From an uncultured Megasphaera sp. (GTDB lineage: Bacteria > Bacillota > Negativicutes > Veillonellales > Megasphaeraceae), in NCBI GenBank assembly GCA_934202965.1, contig CAKPYN010000030.1, forward strand, positions 1 through 12,891: a DNA stretch of 12,891 nucleotides, given 5' to 3'. Position numbers and translations under genes: made by a program. The notes below the pieces were generated by a model. That model was given only the letters and a program-made list of their open reading frames with translations, was not told where the DNA came from and did no database searches. This document shows, piece after piece, positions 7,864 to 12,891 of this stretch (position 1 is its first letter; each line of letters begins with the position of its first letter).

Positions 7864-7903
7864 TAGGTATATGTATAAATTAAAATGGAAAAGAGGTTTT
7901 TTC

Positions 7904-9091
7904 ATGAACTGGAAATTTTGTTTGGCTATATTAACATGCAATGTTGTGTTCATGTCTGCCAGTTATACCATGCTGGTTCCTTTTCTGCCCATGTATTTGA
8001 CACATGACTTAGGTGTTGACCCGGCATCCGTCAACATTTGGTCCGGGATTGTATTTTCTTCCTCTTTTGCCATTAGTGCCATTATGGCTCCGATTTGGGG
8101 AAAAATGGCTGACAAAAAAGGAAAACGGTTGATGGCAATTCGAGCCAGTCTGTTATTATCTATTAGTTACTTTCTCGGCGGCATTGTCACATCGCCACTG
8201 CAATTAACCTTTATGCGTATGTTTCAAGGGTTTGCCGCAGGACTCTGGCCGATGGAACTGGCGATTATGACTACCTATGCCCCTCCTAAAAAGCTAGGCA
8301 TTTGTTTAGGTGTTATGCAGGGTGCCCTTACGGCCGGCGGTGTTGTCGGTCCTTTATTCGGCGGTATTTTGGCTGAACTATTTGGCATGCGCACGTCCTT
8401 CTTTTTGGCGGCAGCCGCATTGTTCTTAAACTTTCTCGTCCTCGTTTTCTTTATTAAAGAACCGCCTGACGATACAAAAGAAAAATCTTCGAATACGGTC
8501 AAAGAATCTCCTCATCTTTGGAAAAATCCGCTTATCCGCAATATGCTCATTTACGCCGTATTCGTACAGTTTGTTATCCTGATTATCCAACCTGTATTGA
8601 CGACATACGTTTCTGAATTAGCTGGAGATATGGATAATTTAATTTTTATTTCCGGTCTTGTCTTTTCTCTAGGAGGATTTGCCAGCGCCATTTCCGCCCC
8701 CCTTTGGGGACGATTTGGCCAGCATCATGGTTTCCATACAGCATTAACATATGCGCTTATCGCCACAGGAATTTGTTTCTTTTTACAATCCCTCCCCAAT
8801 AAGTTGGTATGGTTTGCAGCTAGCCAATTTGCTGTAGGGCTATTTTTCTCCGGTATTTACCCATCCATTAATGCGATTTTAGCTGAAAATACGGACACAC
8901 ATACAAAAGGACATGTCTTTGGTCTGCTCTTTTCAGCCCAGCAAATCGGTTCCATGACTGGACCGTTGCTAGGTGGTGTTGTTGCCACTTTTTTAGGTAT
9001 CAAATACATATTTATTTTAGCGGCTTTCATCGTCTTAGTTATCAGCATTGCCGCACAGAAGCAGCGTAAATTTGAACGCCAGCAGGAATAA
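7904..9091 (+). CDS. MFS drug efflux transporter, MdtG-like
   Basis: This 395-aa major facilitator, expected to have 12 membrane helices, should be a proton-driven exporter of the DHA1 drug-efflux type. Motif A reads GKMADKKGKR (66-75). Motif C, the antiporter signature, reads GVVGPLFGG (146-154). Several stretches resemble E. coli MdtG from memory, notably PFLPMYLTHDLG, NIWSGIVFS and the second-half ELAGDMDNLIFISG. The start is the ATG at 7904, with AAGAGG 7 nt upstream. An ATG 33 bases earlier has no convincing ribosome site and would add a charged extension. The gene is divergent from the opp operon and has its own strong promoter, so a role in that pathway is not implied. The exported compound cannot be inferred; MdtG-like members have been linked to fosfomycin and other drugs. 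Confidence 0.88.
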   Translation: MNWKFCLAILTCNVVFMSASYTMLVPFLPMYLTHDLGVDPASVNIWSGIVFSSSFAISAIMAPIWGKMADKKGKRLMAIRASLLLSISYFLGGIVTSPLQLTFMRMFQGFAAGLWPMELAIMTTYAPPKKLGICLGVMQGALTAGGVVGPLFGGILAELFGMRTSFFLAAAALFLNFLVLVFFIKEPPDDTKEKSSNTVKESPHLWKNPLIRNMLIYAVFVQFVILIIQPVLTTYVSELAGDMDNLIFISGLVFSLGGFASAISAPLWGRFGQHHGFHTALTYALIATGICFFLQSLPNKLVWFAASQFAVGLFFSGIYPSINAILAENTDTHTKGHVFGLLFSAQQIGSMTGPLLGGVVATFLGIKYIFILAAFIVLVISIAAQKQRKFERQQE

Positions 9092-9126
9092 ATGAACTAT
9101 AGTACTGCAAATGATACACCTAAAAC

Positions 9127-9190
9127 GGTATGACAAAAGGACTGTAACAAAATGGATTAAAATTCTCATTTTGTTACAGTCCTTTTTATA
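9127..9190 (+). repeat. Terminator repeat, copy 2
   Basis: This is the plus-strand counterpart of the repeat at 91-155. The stem arm AAAAGGACTGTAACAAAATG differs from copy 1 (AAAAGGCCTATAACAAAATG) at two positions, and both differences are matched on the opposite arm. Loop and upstream flank also align, so the similarity goes beyond a generic hairpin. Confidence 0.75.
9135..9186. terminator. Bidirectional terminator between convergent genes
   Basis: The arms 9135-9154 and 9167-9186 form a perfect 20-bp stem with a 12-nt loop. The plus strand ends in five T (9183-9187, partly in the stem), terminating the MFS gene that stops at 9091. The minus strand ends in four T, terminating the AEC transporter that stops at 9205. 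Confidence 0.88.
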
Positions 9191-9204
9191 ATATAGGTAA
9201 ACTT

Positions 9205-10137
9205 TTATATAAAATAGTTGTAACCAAATACTAAAATTGGCATGGTAATAATCGACAACATCGTCGATAATACACATAGTTCCGCCGAATACGATGGATC
9301 TTGATCATATAGTTCAGCCATCGAAGTTACAATGGCTGCGGTAGGCGTAATCGACGCAATAAAAATAGTTAATAAAATATTTTTACCATCTACAACATAG
9401 CTGCTAATATGTAGTATCGTAAAAATAACTATCAACATAATCGGATAGGCTATTAGGCGAATAAGTACGGGCATATAGTTGCGAATTTTAAGAAAAATTT
9501 CTTTTAAATCACAATCAGCAATAGCCATACCCGTAATCAGCATACCGATAGGCCCAATGGTAGAGCCAACGGTATTCATCGTCTGATCTACAAGTACCGG
9601 CAATTTAAGCTGCAATAAAAATAATACAGCGCCAATGATAATGGAAACAACATTAATATTCGAGACGATAGTCCGCAAATGTACTTCACCACTGCCGCAA
9701 AGCAAATAACAACCATGGGTCCACAATAAAATAAGCTGCACGGCCATATAGGTGCATGGATATACAACGTATTTAGGTCCTAATAACGCAGTAATAAGGG
9801 GAAATACTAAAATACCGGCATTGGTATAAATCAATGAGGCTTGTTCAATGGCCTTCAATCGCAAAACCGGGCGCAAGCACGCCGTAACAGCAATAAAAAT
9901 AATATGCGTGGCAACAGAAGCACCAAAAGCAAATAACAACCCCTTTTTTATTTCATCGGCTGCATCAATTTGAAAGGAATGAATAATAACACAAGGCAAA
10001 ATTAAATATACCAACAGTACCGATAAGGCTTTGCCGTCTTCTGTTTTTAATTTTCCTGTACGAATCAAGGCAAAACCCATTATCATAATAAGAAATAATT
10101 TAATAATTTCTTTGAGCAAAATAAGACTAATCTCCAT
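9205..10137 (-). CDS. AEC-family (auxin efflux carrier-like) transporter
   Basis: This 310-aa integral membrane protein of about ten helices belongs to the bacterial auxin-efflux-carrier family. Members move organic acids such as malate or malonate, or other small solutes. Family marks are MGFALIRTGKLKTEDGKALS near the N-terminus, the half-helix block SLIYTNAGILVFPL, GPIGMLITGMAIAD before the second half, and the C-terminal ITPTAAIVTSMAELYDQD with VLSTMLSIITMPIL. The start is the ATG at 10137, since GGGGGA lies 8 nt upstream. A longer frame reaching 10179 runs through a hairpin and has no ribosome site. It lies downstream of the 46-aa gene and a terminator-like hairpin, and I see no clear promoter of its own, so it may depend on readthrough. 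The substrate is unknown. Confidence 0.88.
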   Translation of the reverse strand: MEISLILLKEIIKLFLIMIMGFALIRTGKLKTEDGKALSVLLVYLILPCVIIHSFQIDAADEIKKGLLFAFGASVATHIIFIAVTACLRPVLRLKAIEQASLIYTNAGILVFPLITALLGPKYVVYPCTYMAVQLILLWTHGCYLLCGSGEVHLRTIVSNINVVSIIIGAVLFLLQLKLPVLVDQTMNTVGSTIGPIGMLITGMAIADCDLKEIFLKIRNYMPVLIRLIAYPIMLIVIFTILHISSYVVDGKNILLTIFIASITPTAAIVTSMAELYDQDPSYSAELCVLSTMLSIITMPILVFGYNYFI

Positions 10138-10164
10138 GATAGCATTCCCCCATTTCCAAAACAA

Positions 10165-10197
10165 AAATCGTATCCTCATAAAGCAAGGATACGATTT
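10165..10197 (-). terminator. Hairpin between the small gene and the AEC transporter gene
   Basis: AAATCGTATCCT (10165-10176) and AGGATACGATTT (10186-10197) are perfect 12-bp arms around a 9-nt loop. On the minus strand the stem is followed by T-runs (five T including stem bases, G, four T). It lies 16 nt after the small gene's stop and 27 nt before the AEC start codon, so it can act as a terminator or a partial attenuator. It is unrelated in sequence to the repeats at 91-155 and 9127-9190. Confidence 0.7.
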
Positions 10198-10213
10198 ATT
10201 TTTCTATTATCTT

Positions 10214-10354
10214 TTAGCGATACCGTTGAGAAATTTCTACATGTCCGGCTTCTTCAGCTCGTGCATCCAAAAATGATTCCACCGTCTTTACGAATCCATT
10301 GCCAGCAACGGCAAAGACTACACTTAATACGACACTGTATACCAATAAATCCAT
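10214..10354 (-). CDS. Small single-span membrane protein, 46 aa
   Basis: I do not recognise a family. The frame encodes MDLLVYSVVLSVVFAVAGNG followed by a charged tail ending ISQRYR, 46 residues in all. Residues 3-22 form one plausible membrane helix. The rest (FVKTVESFLDARAEEAGHVE) looks like an amphipathic, acidic helix with several Ala and Glu. Support for a real gene is unusually complete for its size: GGGGG 9 nt before the ATG at 10354, a good promoter upstream (10401-10428), and a 12-bp hairpin with T-run 16 nt after the stop. It sits between nagZ and the AEC transporter on the same strand. It might be a small regulator or accessory subunit of a membrane protein, or a stress-type small protein. 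No function can be assigned. Confidence 0.72.
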   Translation of the reverse strand: MDLLVYSVVLSVVFAVAGNGFVKTVESFLDARAEEAGHVEISQRYR

Positions 10355-10400
10355 AGCTGTTTTCCCCCTTGCCATATGTAATTTCTAGTTATCATGGATA

Positions 10401-10428
10401 ATTCTACATGATTTCCCACTAAAGTCAA
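10401..10428 (-). promoter_or_regulatory. Promoter of the 46-aa small gene
   Basis: On the minus strand, -35 TTGACT (10428-10423; five of six) is followed by a 16-nt spacer and -10 TAGAAT (10406-10401; five of six). Transcription would start near 10394, about 40 nt before the ATG. It may also serve the AEC transporter by readthrough of the hairpin at 10165-10197. Confidence 0.62.
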
Positions 10429-10515
10429 TCATTCCATCGCAACTTTCTACATAAGTATCGCATAGAGAATATATCATTTATTTATACTCTCCCTATAGAT
10501 GCCATCCGGCAATGA

Positions 10516-11688
10516 TTATGGCAGCATTTCCGTGCCTTTCGTAAGTTTAATGCGTATGATTCGATGTACCCTTTCATCAACGAGCTGCCGAAAGGCATCA
10601 TCATTACGGTATGCGTTGAGCAACCCTTCATAGGTTTCCCGTTCATGTCCATAATCATGACAAACTAATATCATATCGGCACCGGCTTTGATTGCCATGA
10701 CGCCCATATCCGAAAACGCATAATGTTTGGCCATGGCTCCCATTTCCATGTCATCGGATACAATCAATCCTTGGTACTGATACGTATGGCGCAATAAATC
10801 CGTCATAATTTTATCAGATATACATGCCGGACGTTGGGCATCCAGTGCCGGAAAGGTTACATTAGACACCATGACAAATACGTCATCCTGCGATACTTGC
10901 TGCAACATATTCTGAAATGGTTTTAAATCCTGTTGCTCCAGTTCCTCCCGTGATGCCTGCACTTGATCTCCATCTACATGAGGATCTGTTTTTACTTTGC
11001 CAATTCCGGGAAAATGTTTTAAGGCACACCAAATACCGGCATCTGCATATCCCCGACATGCCTGAACAGCAAAATTCGTAACGACCTCCGGATCCGTACT
11101 GTACGACCGTTCTGCTTTAGAACCAAGATCCACTACAGGCGCAAAATTAACATTAATGCCCATCGTCTTCAGCGTATTTCCTGTAATGCCGGCCCATTTT
11201 TTAGCTTCTTCAGGCTTACCGCTTTGTCCGATCTTTTCTTCACTCGGTACATCCGGAAAATCTTGACGCATACGCAACACTTGTCCGCCTTCTTGATCCA
11301 ATGCAATAAACGGCGCAATATGGCTCTGAGCCGTAATCTGACTCCGTAATTTTTTTGTCAGTTGACCGACTTGCTGCTGCGATTCCATATTCCGATCAAA
11401 GAGAATAATGTTGCCAATATGGCAATCTTGAATCTGTTTGGCAGCTTCCGCATCCAATGTTGGCTGTAGAATCCCTGCCATCAAAAGCTGACCTACTTTA
11501 TCTTCCGGTGACATGGCTGCAGTAATCGCTTCTGTTTTTTCTTCTATACTAAGTTCGTTTGAAGGTTCTGTTGTTTCTTTTTTATCGTCATGACCATAAA
11601 AGAAAAACGCATATGCAAATACGGCAACAACACAGCCAATACGAATGCCCCATTGCAGTCCCTTTTTAATGATTTGTGATTTCATCAT
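10516..11688 (-). CDS. nagZ: Membrane-anchored GH3 beta-N-acetylhexosaminidase
   Basis: This 390-aa glycoside hydrolase family 3 enzyme of the NagZ type would remove GlcNAc from muropeptides or chitin-like sugars. A basic N-terminus and one hydrophobic segment (about 15-31), followed by a charged linker (DDKKETTEP), indicate a signal anchor. The catalytic domain thus lies outside the cytoplasmic membrane, unlike cytoplasmic E. coli NagZ. Key motifs are LDQEGGQVLRM (about 130-140), KHFPGIGKVKTDPH (224-237) with the Asp235-His237 acid/base pair, and VSDDMEMGA (310-318) with Asp312 as the likely nucleophile. The usual KHFPGHG reads KHFPGIG here. Only the single barrel domain is present. The ATG at 11688 has GGAGAG upstream; a TTG 18 bases earlier has no such site. 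The start lies inside the end of nagA (23-nt overlap), so the two are co-translated. The next codon is also ATG. Confidence 0.87.
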   Translation of the reverse strand: MMKSQIIKKGLQWGIRIGCVVAVFAYAFFFYGHDDKKETTEPSNELSIEEKTEAITAAMSPEDKVGQLLMAGILQPTLDAEAAKQIQDCHIGNIILFDRNMESQQQVGQLTKKLRSQITAQSHIAPFIALDQEGGQVLRMRQDFPDVPSEEKIGQSGKPEEAKKWAGITGNTLKTMGINVNFAPVVDLGSKAERSYSTDPEVVTNFAVQACRGYADAGIWCALKHFPGIGKVKTDPHVDGDQVQASREELEQQDLKPFQNMLQQVSQDDVFVMVSNVTFPALDAQRPACISDKIMTDLLRHTYQYQGLIVSDDMEMGAMAKHYAFSDMGVMAIKAGADMILVCHDYGHERETYEGLLNAYRNDDAFRQLVDERVHRIIRIKLTKGTEMLP

Positions 11689-12820
11689 ATACCAACTCTC
11701 CGGCAATTATCGTTTGTTTTACATGAAAATCGTTACTGTCTAACACGACAATATCAGCTTGTTTGCCTTCTTCCAGCGATCCAATCCGGTCATATACGCC
11801 TAAATCTTTTGCCGGGTTACTCGTCGCCATGGCAATCACGTCAGGAAGAGAAGCTCCTGTATTCAGCAAAAAGTTTAATACAACCTGATTCATCGCAGCC
11901 GTACTGCCTGCCAGCGTTCCGTCGGCCAGACGAGCCTGTCCATAGTGAACAAAGACTTTTTGTCCGCCTAATTCAGATTCTCCATCCGGCATCAGGCAAG
12001 CCCGCAGAGAATCGGTAACTAAAATAATGCCGTCCCGCCCTTTTAGCTGGTATGCCATTTTTTGAGCTGCCGGATGGACATGCAAATTATCACAAATCAA
12101 TTCACAATGCGCCTGTTTTGCCAACAGAGCTGCCCCTACCAGCCCTGGCTTACGATGATGCAGCGGTGTCATCGCATTGTACAAATGCGTTACATGACAA
12201 ACATCGCATTTTTCCATAACGTCCATCGCTTCTTCATACGTAGCGCCGCTATGTCCCAATGAAATAAGTATCCCATGATCTGCACATTCTTTTAGAAACT
12301 GTTTATTTTTTAGCATTTCTGGTGCTAGTGTAATAATTTTTATGATATCGGCATACGGTTCTATCCAAGAAAAATCGGGTGTCATAATATGTTCTTCCGC
12401 TTGGGAACCTTTATAGGCCGGACTAATAAAAGGGCCTTCCAAATGGGCGCCTAAAATCTGCGCGCCCGGATTGTTTTTAGCATGGCGGATTTGCTGCAAT
12501 GCCCGTTCAATGCGTTCTTGTTTCATCGTCATTGTCGTGGGCAAAAAAGACGTAACGCCTGTCCGAGGCAGCATTTTCTGCATCGTCTGCAATGCTTCTT
12601 CGCCATCATCCATCGTATCTGCACCTGCACATCCATGAATATGTTCATTAATAAACCCGGGAACAACAAATCCACCGTTGGCGTCGACTAATTCTGTACA
12701 CATACCTGCTCGAAATTCTTTACGAGGAACAATTTTCCAAATATCCTTTTCATACATTAATACTTTCCCTGTAACAATTTCATGAGGTAAAACTAATAAT
12801 CCGTCAATAATTGCTTTCAT
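11666..12820 (-). CDS. nagA: N-acetylglucosamine-6-phosphate deacetylase
   Basis: This 384-aa amidohydrolase-superfamily enzyme converts GlcNAc-6-P to glucosamine-6-P and acetate in the cytoplasm. Visible active-site elements are HIHG (His60, His62), HLEGPF with Glu128, GHSGAT with His190, THLYNAM with His212, LHVHP with His247, and catalytic Asp270 in LVTDS. The HxH near the N-terminus is the Bacillus/Thermotoga pattern, not the E. coli one. The block normally read as ADGxHVHP is CDNLHVHP here. GTLAGSTAAMNQ (301-312) is standard. The N-terminus aligns in register with known NagA proteins, supporting the ATG at 12820, yet no Shine-Dalgarno precedes it. Instead a transposon-like hairpin starts 8 nt upstream. 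An internal ATG at 12757 has AGGGAAAG before it but would lose the first 21 residues. The gene is probably the first of the nagA-nagZ unit in its present state. Confidence 0.92.
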   Translation of the reverse strand: MKAIIDGLLVLPHEIVTGKVLMYEKDIWKIVPRKEFRAGMCTELVDANGGFVVPGFINEHIHGCAGADTMDDGEEALQTMQKMLPRTGVTSFLPTTMTMKQERIERALQQIRHAKNNPGAQILGAHLEGPFISPAYKGSQAEEHIMTPDFSWIEPYADIIKIITLAPEMLKNKQFLKECADHGILISLGHSGATYEEAMDVMEKCDVCHVTHLYNAMTPLHHRKPGLVGAALLAKQAHCELICDNLHVHPAAQKMAYQLKGRDGIILVTDSLRACLMPDGESELGGQKVFVHYGQARLADGTLAGSTAAMNQVVLNFLLNTGASLPDVIAMATSNPAKDLGVYDRIGSLEEGKQADIVVLDSNDFHVKQTIIAGELVYDEITNH

Positions 12821-12889
12821 CTAAAATGCGGGCAGGATACTCCGACCTCTTAGGTCGGGGAGGAATGCCCGCCTCACCTCACTTTCTAA
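12821..12889 (-). other. Open frame ending directly at the nagA start
   Basis: One minus-strand frame is open from the right edge for 22 codons, through the whole hairpin, and stops at TAG (12823-12821), which touches the nagA ATG. It ends ILPAF. It could be the C-terminal end of a transposon-encoded protein or of another upstream gene, or be open by chance. If translated, it would allow reinitiation at nagA. The visible stretch is too short to judge. Confidence 0.25.
12828..12872 (-). mobile_element. Hairpin resembling an IS200/IS605 element end
   Basis: Two nested stems are visible. The outer arms GCGGGCA (12828-12834) and TGCCCGC (12866-12872) are perfect 7-bp partners. The inner arms CCGACCT (12842-12848) and AGGTCGG (12852-12858) form a 7-bp stem with a 3-nt loop. 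Read on the minus strand, the pattern GGCATTCCTCC, then a short GC-rich hairpin, then TATCCTGCC, is one I recall from right ends of IS200/IS605 elements, which overlap the 3' end of tnpB and of its guide RNA. There is no T-run on either side, so it is not a normal terminator. The body of any element would lie beyond the right edge. Confidence 0.5.
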
Positions 12890-12891
12890 AA

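Noticed and set aside
10385..10477. 30-codon minus-strand frame upstream of the small membrane protein gene
   Set aside because: Its ribosome site is marginal (about 11 nt away), it overlaps the -35 and -10 of the downstream promoter, and the product has no clear feature.
10490..10540. Terminator after nagZ
   Set aside because: Only a 6-bp inverted repeat with a 12-nt loop and no T-run is seen, which is too weak to call.
11689..11706. TTG start adding six residues to NagZ
   Set aside because: The ATG at 11688 has a GGAGAG site at suitable spacing and begins directly with the basic signal-anchor sequence; the TTG has neither.
1..12891. CRISPR arrays, tRNA or rRNA genes, prophage genes
   Set aside because: No spaced direct repeats, no cloverleaf-like stretch and no phage-type genes were seen in the window.

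Overview
The window looks like the chromosome of a low-to-mid GC Bacillota-type anaerobe. Strong Shine-Dalgarno sites sit before nearly every gene, and promoters and terminators are compact. Protein wording and the mix of Gram-positive-like regulatory signals with an Opp/LdcA/NagZ gene set suggest a Negativicutes member (Megasphaera or Dialister type). That placement is an impression from memory, not a search result. Nothing points to a phage or plasmid. The only mobile-DNA trace is a hairpin at the right edge that resembles an IS200/IS605 transposon end.

Layout. Positions 1-95 hold a very strong leftward promoter (TTGACA, 17 nt, TATACT, with A-tracts upstream) that serves something beyond the left edge. 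Positions 241-7704 are one tight minus-strand operon in the order oppB-oppC-oppD-oppF-oppA-ldcA-M20 amidohydrolase. Junctions overlap by 1 or 4 nt or are separated by 2-13 nt. It starts at a promoter near 7741-7769 and ends at a hairpin terminator at 96-146. A divergent MdtG-like MFS efflux gene (7904-9091, +) has its own near-consensus promoter and ends at a second hairpin (9135-9186), which also separates it from the convergent AEC-family transporter (9205-10137, -). Upstream of that transporter is an unlisted 46-codon gene for a small membrane protein (10214-10354, -), with its own promoter and a hairpin just after its stop. Then come nagZ (10516-11688, -) and nagA (11666-12820, -), which overlap by 23 nt. 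The IS200/IS605-like end abuts the nagA start codon.

How the genes may work together. The Opp system imports peptides. LdcA would trim the terminal D-Ala from murein tetrapeptides in the cytoplasm, and the M20 enzyme would cleave another amide or peptide bond. The nagA-nagZ pair handles the sugar side: a membrane-anchored glycosidase releases GlcNAc and a cytoplasmic deacetylase processes GlcNAc-6-P. Together the two minus-strand blocks read as a cell-wall (muropeptide) salvage neighbourhood. This is inference from gene content; no substrate can be read from the sequence.

Points most worth a second look: the transposon-like end that leaves nagA without a visible ribosome binding site; the uncalled 46-aa membrane protein; and a 62-65-nt terminator repeat present twice, each copy oriented with the transcript it ends, whose stem differences are compensated on both arms.
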